A stretch of 64,000 nt of DNA. Source: Acidobacteriaceae bacterium (GTDB lineage: Bacteria; Acidobacteriota; Terriglobia; Terriglobales; Acidobacteriaceae). Below the pieces are notes generated by a model that ran no database searches, had not been told where the DNA came from, and was given only the letters and a program-made list of their open reading frames with translations. A program made the translations under genes and the position numbers. How positions within the stretch are numbered: the first letter of the stretch is position 1; each line of letters opens with the position of its first letter. The stretch is from the NCBI GenBank assembly GCA_030037705.1, contig JASHQE010000247.1, positions 1-64,000 on the forward strand, written 5' to 3'. Shown here in pieces: positions 15,981 through 24,307 of this stretch.

Positions 15981-16523
15981 TTAGGACCTGCTCACTGCTC
16001 CCTGCGCCGAGATCAGCATAAACGTGACACTGTCCTTCGTTGTTCGCTTGTGCGGCGTTCCCCGCCGGATCACTAACATATCGCCTTTGTTCAGCGTGAA
16101 GGTCGTCGATCCCTCCGACTCTGGTGCGAGCCACTCGCCCGGTCCGGTGCTGTGTCCATTCCTCGGTGTTCCGCCCACCTGGTACACCGTTGATCCTTCG
16201 AGAATCTGAAAGACGTGATCGCGCTCCTCGTGCCATTCGAATTCTTTGCCGCTCTTCGTCTTTTCCGTGGTCAAAACTACGGTAATGCTCTTACTGCTCA
16301 CCAGGTTGTTGTTGCCGGGACTCGCACTCAGCGCAGCAATGTCATCGTGAAGAGTCTCAGCAGTAAAAACCTGGAAGGAAGGCCCGCCTGCGCCCGCAGT
16401 CTCCTGCGCAGCCGCATGCGAAGGAAACAATGCGGCGTCAGCAAGCGTGAAGCCCGCCGCAGCAGCAGGAATAGCGCGCAAAAGATCGCGCCGGCCCGGA
16501 TTCGTGATTGCCGATTTGTCCAT
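15981..16523 (-). CDS. Tat-exported cupin domain protein
   Basis: 180 residues from the ATG at 16523, which has GAGAGGATCTC just upstream. The N-terminus has a twin-arginine-type signal (GRRDLLRAIPAAAAGFTLADA). A single cupin barrel follows: FEWHEERDHVFQILEG matches motif 1 (metal-binding His/Glu/His), and the second half has GDMLVIRRGTPHKRT with the motif 2 His. The Tat signal suggests export folded, possibly with bound metal. Substrate is unknown. Confidence 0.78.
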   Translation of the reverse strand: MDKSAITNPGRRDLLRAIPAAAAGFTLADAALFPSHAAAQETAGAGGPSFQVFTAETLHDDIAALSASPGNNNLVSSKSITVVLTTEKTKSGKEFEWHEERDHVFQILEGSTVYQVGGTPRNGHSTGPGEWLAPESEGSTTFTLNKGDMLVIRRGTPHKRTTKDSVTFMLISAQGAVSRS

Positions 16524-16629
16524 GAGATCCTCTCGGGAAAGTACCTTCGTCAGAAAGTAAACCACTCATCGGGATGGTTTGTCAGCGCCGCGTGCCGGAA
16601 GCTGAGACCGCAAATCTCCTTTGCGATCT

Positions 16630-17466
16630 TCAATCCTGAAATTGCCGTAACCACGGGGTCATGAGCGCAGCCGCCTTTTGCGGCTGCTCGTAGGCGGCAA
16701 AATGGCCGGCATCGGCAATCAGGTGGTACTCACACCCCCCGCGCGCCGCTTGAAATGCCTCCATCTCGGCCGGGCTCACGGATAGATCTTCGCCGCCGGC
16801 AATGGCCAGAACGGGAACGCCGATCGTGGTCACTGTGGGAACGGAATCGGGCCGCGTGGCAAGTCCGGCCTGCACAGCCACCACCGCATCCGCCGTCAAT
16901 GTCATCTGCGCCCGCACTTCGGCGACAATCTCCGGCTGGCGCGTCCGCGCCGTAGCGCCCACCAGCGTCTGCGCCATGCCGTCAAGGAGTTTCGCCGTTT
17001 CACCGGCTAGCGCCCGGGCAATCGTGTCCGTGCGCTTGAGCAGATTGGCCTCCGCATCCGGCTGCGGTTTCGAGCAGACGAACGCCAGGCCGCGCATACG
17101 CTCTGGCGCTCTGCGCCACAGCTCCAGCAGCACATAACCGCCGATAGAACAGCCCGCAAAGACGGCATCCGGCAGTGCAAGATCATCGAGAAGAGCCAGA
17201 ACATCTGAAGCAAGTTGCGCCATGGTCAGCACAGGCGCATCGGGAACCTGCGCAAAGCCGCCCGCAGGCAGTTGCTGCGCGCCCAGCTCTGAACTTCCAT
17301 GGCCGCGCAGGTCGGGAACGACCGCGCGCACTCCGCCGATTCGCTTGATCAGCGGACGCCAAAATTCACTGTCGACGGGAGTGGGATGCAGAAAAATAAC
17401 AGGCAGACCCGAGCCGGTATCACTAAAAGCGAATCGGGAGCCATTTACGAGATAAGTGCCATTCAT
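16630..17466 (-). CDS. Alpha/beta-fold hydrolase
   Basis: 278 residues from the ATG at 17466. Motifs: PVIFLHPTPVDSEFW (oxyanion HxT variant), VVPDLRGHGSSE, nucleophile elbow FAGCSIGGYVLLELW, acid in IAGGEDLSVSP and the late ADAGHFAAYEQP carrying the catalytic His. The Ser elbow reads GCSIGG, a common esterase/peroxidase-like variant. Its ATG overlaps the stop of the PspC gene by 4 bases (ATGA), so translation is probably coupled; the frame upstream of 17466 runs antisense-like through that gene and is not used. Substrate unknown. Confidence 0.85.
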   Translation of the reverse strand: MNGTYLVNGSRFAFSDTGSGLPVIFLHPTPVDSEFWRPLIKRIGGVRAVVPDLRGHGSSELGAQQLPAGGFAQVPDAPVLTMAQLASDVLALLDDLALPDAVFAGCSIGGYVLLELWRRAPERMRGLAFVCSKPQPDAEANLLKRTDTIARALAGETAKLLDGMAQTLVGATARTRQPEIVAEVRAQMTLTADAVVAVQAGLATRPDSVPTVTTIGVPVLAIAGGEDLSVSPAEMEAFQAARGGCEYHLIADAGHFAAYEQPQKAAALMTPWLRQFQD

Positions 17467-17786
17467 ATACCAGGAGGATACGCTCCCGGCAGATTGGCGG
17501 CCTCTTCGGGAATACCGATCCACGCAGCCACGTACGCCACGCCCACCAGCCCGCTCGAAATGATTAAGCCGATGACCGCCACAATGCGCACCGTCGAAAC
17601 GTCCCATCCGTTCGACTGCGCCAGCGCCACGCAGACGCCCGCGATCTGGCGGCCCACGCGTGGCCGGATCAACGGCCTGCCCGCCATGGGCCGGCTCGCG
17701 GAAATCGCCGCGCCACAGCTCGAGCAAAAGCGAGCGTTCACCGGTAATCGAGCTCCGCAGTGCTGACAGAAGACGGCCATCTTCAT
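17463..17786 (-). CDS. Zinc-ribbon / PspC domain membrane protein
   Basis: 107 residues. The N-terminus is a zinc ribbon (FCQHCGARLPVNARFCSSCG, four Cys). A PspC domain follows (PLIRPRVGRQIAGVCVALAQSNGWDVSTVRI) with one or two membrane segments (IVAVIGLIISSGLVGVAYVAAWIGIPE). PspC proteins act in envelope stress sensing. No other psp genes are present. It is translationally coupled to the downstream alpha/beta hydrolase. AGGAG precedes the ATG closely; a second ATG two codons in is an equally good start. Confidence 0.85.
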   Translation of the reverse strand: MKMAVFCQHCGARLPVNARFCSSCGAAISASRPMAGRPLIRPRVGRQIAGVCVALAQSNGWDVSTVRIVAVIGLIISSGLVGVAYVAAWIGIPEEAANLPGAYPPGI

Positions 17787-17884
17787 TTTCTCCTCGCAGA
17801 GAACCTACTATCCTCACATTACGGTTGGCAGGCTGCTTTGGTTCCGGCATTCGAGCCGATCCCTGTGAACCATGCGGCTAGCCG

Positions 17885-19174
17885 TTACGTCCCCTTGTAA
17901 GGACTGCGCAGGCACTTACGGGCCGTGTCTGCGCGGGAGGTCGTAGGGCCCGTATCGATGGCTTGCTGATAGTCCTTGACCGCTAACGGACGCTCGCTGA
18001 TCAGGTCATGGCACTCACCGGCAGCGAGCAGCGACCGGATCTTCAGCTCAGACCCTACATCCGGAATTCCGGCAGCTTCCTCATAGGCTCGGGCGGCTTC
18101 CGCATAATGGCGTTGCCCGCGCAGCGCGTCGCCCAGTCCGAAGTCCGCCAACTCCAGTTTGGCTGAGGCGAAGTACCCTGGCTTCGTGCCGTTGGTCAGA
18201 AGCTGGCGGTACGCGGTCACCGCTTCCATCCCCTCACCCGCATCTTTACGGAGATTGGCCTCTTCCAGGCAAAAGAGGAAGTCGCGAGGGTACTGGTTTT
18301 TCAGAACCAACACCACCTGGATCGCCTGCTGATACTTTGCCTCGCGGCGCAGGAATAACGCGATGACGGTCCTAGCATCCACCTTCGTCACAACGCCCCG
18401 GTTCGCGGCGTCGTCCAGCAGCGCCATGCCACCGGACTTCGAGCCGGTAATGCCGGCAAATCCGATCATCACTTTGAACGGCCAAGGCAATGCACCTACG
18501 ACATAGTCGTATACGCCCACAATCAGCTTTGCATCCACGTAATTCGGGTCCAGCGCGAGCGCGTGCTGCGCATCATCTTTGGCCTTGGTCGCCAGCCGGA
18601 AACCTGTGCCGAATCCCCGCTCCACGATGGCCACATAGGTGCAGCGCAGGCTCCGCGCCCAGGCGCGGGCAAAGAGCGCGTCCACGTCATTCGGATTCTG
18701 GCTCAACCGCCAGTCCGCCTCGTGAACCGCCTGATCCGCCAAAGAAAAAATGCGGTCGCGCTCCTTGGGGTCTTCCTGTGTAGCGTGACGGCCGGTCAAA
18801 AACCCATCGTTGGCATAGAAGGTCGTATCGAGCAGATCCTGCCGGTAAAGCTCCTGGAACACGACCGCATTGAGCAGGTAATCTGTGGCCTGCGGGTCGC
18901 CCGTGTGTTCCTCTTGATAGCGCTCAAAGCGCGCCACCGCGCCTGGATAGTCCAGGTCATAAAAATGCTGGTATGCCTCCTGCACTCGGAGGTCATTGTT
19001 CATGGGATTCGTGTCTACGCTCGCCGCTTGCACCGGCCGGGCAAGCCCCATGCACGCGAGCACCGCCAGTCCTGCTTCAAACCATCTCATCTTGCCGCTC
19101 AAATCTTTCCTTCGTCCCCAACCGCACGCCGAATACCCCTGCACCAAACCATCGTGAGGGATCATTCCATTCAT
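17885..19174 (-). CDS. Exported tetratricopeptide-repeat protein
   Basis: 429 residues with TPR-like helical repeats throughout (for example AYQHFYDLDYPGAVARFERY, DAQHALALDPNYVDAKLIVG, RHYAEAARAYEEAAG). GAGGGG lies 5 bases before the first ATG. An internal ATG at 19090 instead gives a classical signal peptide (MRWFEAGLAVLACMGLARPV), so the true start is uncertain. It is probably a periplasmic or outer-membrane scaffold. No partner gene is adjacent, and no specific function can be given. Confidence 0.7.
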   Translation of the reverse strand: MNGMIPHDGLVQGYSACGWGRRKDLSGKMRWFEAGLAVLACMGLARPVQAASVDTNPMNNDLRVQEAYQHFYDLDYPGAVARFERYQEEHTGDPQATDYLLNAVVFQELYRQDLLDTTFYANDGFLTGRHATQEDPKERDRIFSLADQAVHEADWRLSQNPNDVDALFARAWARSLRCTYVAIVERGFGTGFRLATKAKDDAQHALALDPNYVDAKLIVGVYDYVVGALPWPFKVMIGFAGITGSKSGGMALLDDAANRGVVTKVDARTVIALFLRREAKYQQAIQVVLVLKNQYPRDFLFCLEEANLRKDAGEGMEAVTAYRQLLTNGTKPGYFASAKLELADFGLGDALRGQRHYAEAARAYEEAAGIPDVGSELKIRSLLAAGECHDLISERPLAVKDYQQAIDTGPTTSRADTARKCLRSPYKGT

Positions 19175-19459
19175 CGCATCCCCTCATGCATGCAACGGGC
19201 GGAAACTGCTGCAGTTCGGGCGCACATAATCCTTTCTCATGAATATTTTGCAGAAAGACTTTGCAGGAAAAGTTGAAAAACTTGCTTTCCCAGCAAAGGC
19301 TCGCCTTTTCTAGATTACCGGATTCACCTTCTAGAAAATAACCTTCATTTTTGATGCAATCAAAACAGTCCGCAGCGGGGATTTTAGATGGAAGACTGTC
19401 TTTTGCCCAGAAGCTTGCTCTGGAATGGTTAGACGAACAGATGCGATACTGGTTCAGCC

Positions 19460-20242
19460 ATGCTGGCTCCTGAACATCCGCAACCAAGCTTGGGCTCAGT
19501 ACGCACATCCGCGCTCGACTCGATCGAGGAGGCGCGTAAGCGTCTCATCGTGGCCCTCGATGTACCCGACGCGGCAACCGCTGCTGTGCTTGTGAACCGC
19601 CTGGAGCGCACCTGTCAATGGTTTAAGGTCGGTATGGAGCTTTTTACAGCCGCCGGCCCTTCGGTAATCGAACTCCTGGTGGCGCGTGGCCATTCCGTCT
19701 TCCTCGACCTGAAGTTCTGTGACATCCCCAACACTGTGGCGGGGGCCGTCCGCTCCGCCGCAGCGCTCGGCGTGCGTCTAGTGACGCTTCATGCCTCGGG
19801 CGGTCCGGCCATGCTGCAGGCAGCGCGCCAGGAGCTGTCCGGCTTGAACAATCCTCCACAATTGCTTGCAGTGACGGTACTTACCAGCATGGATCAGGCG
19901 CAGGTCAGAGCCGTCGGCTTGGAACGATCACCAGCCGAACAAGTCGAGCTGCTGGCGCGCATGGGTCTCGCGGCCGGAATCAGCGGCTTCGTCTGTTCAC
20001 CGCAAGAGGTCGCCTCGCTTCGCAGGCTCACCGGACCGGAAGGCATTCTCGTTGTCCCCGGCATTCGTCCTTCCGGCGCGCAAACCGGGGACCAGAAGCG
20101 CATCGCCACACCCGCCTCAGCGCTGCGCCAGGGCGCCAGCTATCTGGTCGTCGGCCGGCCCATCACCCAGGCGTCCGATCCTGCCGGAGCGGCCGAAGCG
20201 ATCCTCGAAGAGATGGCGGCAGGGATGGCTGAAGCGATCTGA
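19460..20242 (+). CDS. pyrF: Orotidine 5'-phosphate decarboxylase
   Basis: Last step of UMP synthesis. 260 residues with RLIVALDVPD near 28-37, WFKVGMELF near 54 and the catalytic FLDLKFCDIPNT (Asp83, Lys85, Asp88), then TLHASGG, and GIRPSGAQTGDQKR near the end binding phosphate. The N-terminal ~25 residues are an extension compared with the usual 230-245. The SD is weak, so the start is less certain than the identity. It ends at a bidirectional terminator. Confidence 0.95.
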   Translation: MLAPEHPQPSLGSVRTSALDSIEEARKRLIVALDVPDAATAAVLVNRLERTCQWFKVGMELFTAAGPSVIELLVARGHSVFLDLKFCDIPNTVAGAVRSAAALGVRLVTLHASGGPAMLQAARQELSGLNNPPQLLAVTVLTSMDQAQVRAVGLERSPAEQVELLARMGLAAGISGFVCSPQEVASLRRLTGPEGILVVPGIRPSGAQTGDQKRIATPASALRQGASYLVVGRPITQASDPAGAAEAILEEMAAGMAEAI

Positions 20243-20261
20243 ATCGGCCCTGCAGCGAAAA

Positions 20262-20281
20262 GCCCGGCGGAATCGCCGGGC
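20262..20281. terminator. Bidirectional terminator after pyrF
   Basis: A perfect 8-bp stem GCCCGGCG-GAAT-CGCCGGGC lies between convergent pyrF and the zinc-ribbon gene. AAAA on the left gives a T-run for minus-strand transcripts. Confidence 0.8.
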
Positions 20282-20305
20282 CTCTATGCGCTTTTCAAAT
20301 CTGGC

Positions 20306-20485
20306 TTAAAGTTTTTCGTAGAAATCACACGCTGAACACGAGATATAGATTCCACCGGGAACTCCGCGCTCGCGATCCTTCACGCGCTTCACAATACGGG
20401 TGGGTTTGCTGCATTTCGGGCAGTCGGTTGACTTCGTCGTGTCCATTACTTTTTTGCGGTCGCCTGTTTTTGCAATCTTGGCCAT
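20306..20485 (-). CDS. Small zinc-ribbon protein, 59 residues
   Basis: This frame is shorter than common gene-calling cutoffs but well supported. It begins MAKIAKTGDRKKVMDTTKST, has a DCPKC and a later SCSAC (two Cys pairs, 25-30 residues apart), and ends FYEKL. The pattern is that of a rubredoxin-like or ribosomal-type zinc ribbon. Codon choice matches neighbours. AAGGAG lies about 13 bases upstream, which is somewhat far. Convergent with pyrF across a terminator. Function unknown; nucleic-acid binding is plausible from the basic composition. Confidence 0.75.
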   Translation of the reverse strand: MAKIAKTGDRKKVMDTTKSTDCPKCSKPTRIVKRVKDRERGVPGGIYISCSACDFYEKL

Positions 20486-20645
20486 TGATCGGGTATTTCT
20501 CCTTCATGGAATGTCTCTGCTCGCGTTCGCCACGGCGAACGGCTTCGACGGGCGCGGTCGCGGACTGCCTGGGATTTGCAACAGGATTGCACTTCAGGAA
20601 GCGGGACTCGCTCCCTTCAGTTTACATGAATGCCGGCTCGCGCTA

Positions 20646-20842
20646 TCAGTTGGCCTTGCCGGTTTTGCGTTTCCTGGCTGCGGCTGGTTTTACCGCCTGC
20701 GGCTCGTCCAGGAGCTGGAAGAGCGGCGGAAGTTTCTGCCGGGTGCCCCAGGTCGTGCTCAGTCAGCCCGGGAAATAGATTCTCAATTTCTTCGTGATTT
20801 TTTCTTGGCGCGGACGGATTTTTTTGTTACAGTCTCGATCAT
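20646..20842 (-). pseudogene. Small basic protein gene broken by two homopolymer frameshifts
   Basis: Reading from the ATG at 20842 gives MIETVTKKSVRAKKKSRRN and then a stop. Removing one base from the T6 run at 20798-20803 continues as HEEIENLFPGLTEHDLG. Removing one from the C4 run at 20746-20749 continues as TRQKLPPLFQLLDEPQAV and a Lys/Arg/Ala-rich tail ending RKTGKAN at the stop 20646. The repaired product of about 64 residues looks like a coherent protein with acidic middle and basic ends. It may be a decayed gene or one affected by homopolymer errors in the assembly. Family not recognised. It occupies most of the gap 20486-20958, where nothing else is seen. Confidence 0.4.
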
Positions 20843-20958
20843 CGGAATCCGGCATTTGTTTCTACCGGTTCTGGACAACACGCAGCGGGACACGCCAGTG
20901 CTTGGAACCACCGACGTATCCCTGACCACCATCACCTTTTCAACAGAAAGGCAATGCC

Positions 20959-21330
20959 ATGGCTGTTTCTAAAAATACCCACCCACCCACTCCCCGCGCA
21001 AACCCCAAAAAGAAAACCCGCTCCAAACCAGATTCCGAACCGGATATGGAGCCGGATGCTCCGCTGCTGCCTATTCCACCGGACTCCAGCGTCCACTTTC
21101 CCGAAGTCATCGGCAAGACCGTAGCGCTTCTCTACTACGTCAACGACGCGCCAGGCGACTGGCAATCGCTGGAGGTGTGCTTTACCGACGGCACGTACTT
21201 CTCGTTTGAGCTGACGCCGCGCGTGGACGCGCGCGTCTTCTACGAGCAAATACACAGCGGCGGCGATGAGGAGGTGATCCGGGACTATGGGATTATTCCG
21301 GGCAACGCCCCGGAGAACGGCGACGGATAA
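20959..21330 (+). CDS. Hypothetical protein with disordered N-terminus
   Basis: 123 residues. Residues 1-40 are Pro/Lys/Asp-rich (disordered). The rest forms a small alpha/beta domain: VHFPEVIGKTVALLYYVNDA, WQSLEVCFTDGTYFSFELTP, VDARVFYEQ, ending with an acidic tail. No known family recognised. AAAGGCA precedes the ATG. A purine run (21331-21366) and a large palindrome follow it. Confidence 0.6.
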   Translation: MAVSKNTHPPTPRANPKKKTRSKPDSEPDMEPDAPLLPIPPDSSVHFPEVIGKTVALLYYVNDAPGDWQSLEVCFTDGTYFSFELTPRVDARVFYEQIHSGGDEEVIRDYGIIPGNAPENGDG

Positions 21331-21367
21331 GCAAGAAGAAGAAAAGGAAGAGGAAGAAGAAGAAAAT

Positions 21368-21420
21368 GGGTGCCCAGAGCCTGCCCTTCGACTACGCTCA
21401 GGGCAGGCTCTGGGGCACCC
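21368..21420. repeat. Intergenic palindrome
   Basis: Arms of about 20 bases (GGGTGCCCAGAGCCTGCCCT and its complement with one extra base) flank a 12-base loop TCGACTACGCTC. The 35 bases before it are nearly pure purine (AAGAAGAAGAAAAGGAAGAG-like). It lies between two convergent genes and could end transcription from either side. The GGGTGCCC start and TCGACTACGCTCAGG loop resemble other small repeats in this window. Confidence 0.7.
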
Positions 21421-21472
21421 TCGATTTATGCTTTGCCATCATCCTTGAGACCTGGGAGACCTGCAGAACCCT

Positions 21473-22891
21473 TCACGGCCGGGCGGCATAGTTGGCGCCT
21501 CCTGGAGGGGAAGTCGGAGGCGAAGGTTGATTGGAACCCGTCGAAGATGGTGTTGAAGATGGCGTTGAGCTCGGCTGACTGCCATTCGTCGCTGGCGCCG
21601 GCTGATTTGCCGAAGGCTGCGAAGCAGGCGGAGACGACGCCGGAGACTGATCGTCCGGGTTCTGGCCCGGCTGGTCTTGCGGAGGCGTTTTGGGCATCTG
21701 CACCGGACGCATCACGCCGGTATCTTTGTTCTGGTCATCCGGCAAGGTCTCGCCCGGCTTGCGCAGGCTCGGCGGTGCATCCGGCGCCTGCCGGTTCGGA
21801 TCTTTTTCTACATCTCCCTCCTGCACAGTGCGCGTATTCGCAGCCAAGACCGGCGTTCCATCCGAGCGCATGAGGCCGTCGACCCTATTCTGGGTAAAGA
21901 CCTCGAGCGGCTTGCCGACCTTGGCGATCTCCACGCGAATGACGCGGTTTCCGTTGATGCGGACAAAATCCACATCCCCGGGCGGCTTGCCGTAGATCCA
22001 TTCCTCGAATGGCATCTGCCCTTCCGTCTCGCGGATCTTGTTCTCCGGCTCCCCTTTGGCGAAGAGCACCATATCGGTGCTCATGCCCACCCACACCTGG
22101 TGACTGAGAATCGCCTCTTTGAGCGGGGTTGGAAGCGTGTCTGTAAAAGCCTGGATGGGCGTCTTCACGTCAAAGGAGATCAAAGGAGCAAGCAGGGCCT
22201 TCACCTGCGCGCTGGTAAGGTCCGGAACGTGATCCTTGAAAGCCAGGGTAAGCCGCGATCCGGTCGGATCAGGCTCGCCCTGCACAACCGGATTGCTATA
22301 GTTTGGATCGCCGCCAATCTCTACGTGCCGCAGGAAGCGATGTTTGAAATCCGGTCCGCCATTCAGCGAAAAGATGATCTTCGACCGGTCAAACTTGACA
22401 TCGGTTATCACCAGCCGGTCGCCTGGCTTTGCGCATAGTCCCTCACTCACGACCATGTTCAGATAGGCCTCGCCCGCCGGCTCAAGCTTGCCGTTTGCTA
22501 CGAGCGTCAAACCTTTGTGCCCACGGGGAAAGGGCCGCATGGCAAATCCCTGCTCCGACTCCAAAGCGCGTTCCAGTTCGAGCCGGGTCTTGGTGCTAAG
22601 CTCGGTTTTGGAAAGCTCCACTTTCGTGGGCGTGATCTGCTGGTACCGCCGGTCGACCGGTCCCGTCGCAGCCGCCGGGCCCTTGCCGCTTGTGTCGATG
22701 GTGAGAACCTGGGCCGCTAGCGGAGAAGGCTGAAGCAGTGCGGCCAAAAACAGGGCGGTGGAAAGAGCCGCGGCGTACCTGCCTGCCAGGCGCACAGAAC
22801 AACAGCGAACGGGACTTTCTGTGAGCAACTGAAGCCGCGCAGCCAGAGAAAGGAGCGAACGGATCAGGAAACGGGTCACGAAACGGGGCAT
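21473..22891 (-). CDS. Secreted hypothetical protein with proline/serine-rich tail
   Basis: 472 residues; GGGAGG sits five bases before the ATG. A long N-terminal region ends in a signal-like segment (ALSTALFLAALLQPSPLAAQ, near 41-60). The central part (~75-360) is a folded alpha/beta region with repeated VKTPIQAF, HQVWVGMSTDMVLFAKGEPE and WIYGKPPGDVDFVRINGNRV. The last ~110 residues are Gln/Pro/Ser/Thr-rich and low complexity. I recognise no named domain, but the GMSTDMVLFAKGEPENKIRE part recalls the SmpA/OmlA-type fold seen in outer-membrane lipoproteins. Probably periplasmic; function unknown. Confidence 0.7.
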   Translation of the reverse strand: MPRFVTRFLIRSLLSLAARLQLLTESPVRCCSVRLAGRYAAALSTALFLAALLQPSPLAAQVLTIDTSGKGPAAATGPVDRRYQQITPTKVELSKTELSTKTRLELERALESEQGFAMRPFPRGHKGLTLVANGKLEPAGEAYLNMVVSEGLCAKPGDRLVITDVKFDRSKIIFSLNGGPDFKHRFLRHVEIGGDPNYSNPVVQGEPDPTGSRLTLAFKDHVPDLTSAQVKALLAPLISFDVKTPIQAFTDTLPTPLKEAILSHQVWVGMSTDMVLFAKGEPENKIRETEGQMPFEEWIYGKPPGDVDFVRINGNRVIRVEIAKVGKPLEVFTQNRVDGLMRSDGTPVLAANTRTVQEGDVEKDPNRQAPDAPPSLRKPGETLPDDQNKDTGVMRPVQMPKTPPQDQPGQNPDDQSPASSPPASQPSANQPAPATNGSQPSSTPSSTPSSTGSNQPSPPTSPPGGANYAARP

Positions 22892-23163
22892 GGGAACCTC
22901 CCATGTGCACGTTAAGCATTACGCAAAAACGAGGCGCGATCAAGTGAAAAGGGATGGGCCGCGGGAATCGTGCTAGAGACCATCACCCAAGAAGATGCAT
23001 TCGAAGGCTGCGGTGTCTCCTCGAATCCCGCAGCAAATAGAGGAGGTTCAGCCCTGTCCGATGCGCAATGTCGATGGTGTCGGGGCTTGCCCAAAACTCC
23101 CGGTTCCTGCTGCCGCGCGGAAACTGCAGCAGCCGGACACGGCCCGCTCTTCCAGAAGGTGGA

Positions 23164-24189
23164 CTAGGAGGTAGGCCGCCGACCTTCAGAAGAATCATCC
23201 GGTCCTGCCGCAGAGACTACGGGCGCGATTTGTACAAGCGCCGGTGCCGTGTTTTCCGGAACCCCCATGGCTGCTTCGTGCTGCGCACGGGCAGCGGCAT
23301 CAAGATCCACGGGAATTCCGCCCGGCACCAGGACCGGCGCATTGTAGCGGAAGTCCAGCTCGCGCGTAATCCGGAAGATCAACGGTAGCGTTACGAGCAG
23401 CACAAAGAATGCGATCCAGGTGCCATCAAACCCGAACCCTCCACCGGTGAGCCAGAACGGCCCCATCGGATCGCCTTGCACCACAGGGGAATGCGTGCTG
23501 TCACCACTTACGGCGAGCCCGAAGATCAAGGCGCGGCTGGCCTTCCACCCGAAGTTCAGTCCCCAGCTCAGCCACAGAGCGCGCGTGCGCAGGTAAGCCG
23601 CCGAAAGCACCAGTCCCAAAGCGACGGAGACGGCGACGCTGGCGCGGTTCGACACCGGATTCGTGGCCTGCTGCACGAAGGCATAATATGCCGCGAAAGC
23701 CAGCGATGCACCCACGGGGCCAACTGCATACGCGAATCGTTGAAACCCGTAGCCGCGAAAGGCAATCTCCTCAGCCAGCGTGGCCATTGCAAAAAAAGCC
23801 GCATCCACTACCAACCAACCCCATGCCGGGAGCTGCCAGGAAAAAGCGATCGCAAGGCCGCCTCCCACGACCACGAACAACACACATACCAACGCCAAAC
23901 CCCAGCCTGTCGCCAAACCGATTCCCAATTCGCGCATCAGCCCTTGGCGCCGCGGAAACCCCTGCGCGCTGACAGGGTGCATCTCGCGGTCCAGCCAGAA
24001 TCCAAAGGCCGCGTAGCCAATCAACAGAAGAAACGCGAGCATGGCCTGCTCAACGACGGGATTCCATTGATCGCTGACCAAGCCCCGCGCTCCCAGGTGT
24101 GCAAACGCCCGGGCAAGGAAGAAATAGAGGATTGCCGCAAAAAACTCCAGCAGCGCGCGCGAGCGGCTTTGCGAAACCGGCCTGTTCAT
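23164..24189 (-). CDS. CPBP family intramembrane metalloprotease
   Basis: 341 residues. The start is the ATG at 24189 with GGGAGG five bases upstream; the in-frame TTG 15 bases earlier overlaps that SD. About eight membrane segments are visible. The catalytic motif EEIAFRGYGFQRF (EExxxR) near residue 145 is present, with later conserved His/Asn regions less clear. CPBP proteins (Abi family) cleave substrates within the membrane, and many function in prenyl-protein-like processing or bacteriocin immunity. The C-terminal ~60 residues are soluble and Ala/Pro-rich. No substrate candidate adjacent. Confidence 0.83.
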   Translation of the reverse strand: MNRPVSQSRSRALLEFFAAILYFFLARAFAHLGARGLVSDQWNPVVEQAMLAFLLLIGYAAFGFWLDREMHPVSAQGFPRRQGLMRELGIGLATGWGLALVCVLFVVVGGGLAIAFSWQLPAWGWLVVDAAFFAMATLAEEIAFRGYGFQRFAYAVGPVGASLAFAAYYAFVQQATNPVSNRASVAVSVALGLVLSAAYLRTRALWLSWGLNFGWKASRALIFGLAVSGDSTHSPVVQGDPMGPFWLTGGGFGFDGTWIAFFVLLVTLPLIFRITRELDFRYNAPVLVPGGIPVDLDAAARAQHEAAMGVPENTAPALVQIAPVVSAAGPDDSSEGRRPTS

Positions 24190-24307
24190 GCGCGCCTCCC
24201 GCAAGAAACTTCGGCACGAGGCTGGCCATGCAATTTCACGTGCGGATCAGACATATCCTCTCGTCTATTCAGATATTCAGACGTATTTCCGCTGGATTCG
24301 TCGAGAC

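Noticed and set aside
16630..17850. Longer version of the alpha/beta hydrolase frame
   Set aside because: The part upstream of 17466 overlaps the PspC gene in another frame and has no hydrolase similarity; the ATGA coupling fixes the start.
20400..20972. 190-residue plus-strand frame
   Set aside because: Antisense to the zinc-ribbon gene and the broken small ORF; no motif.
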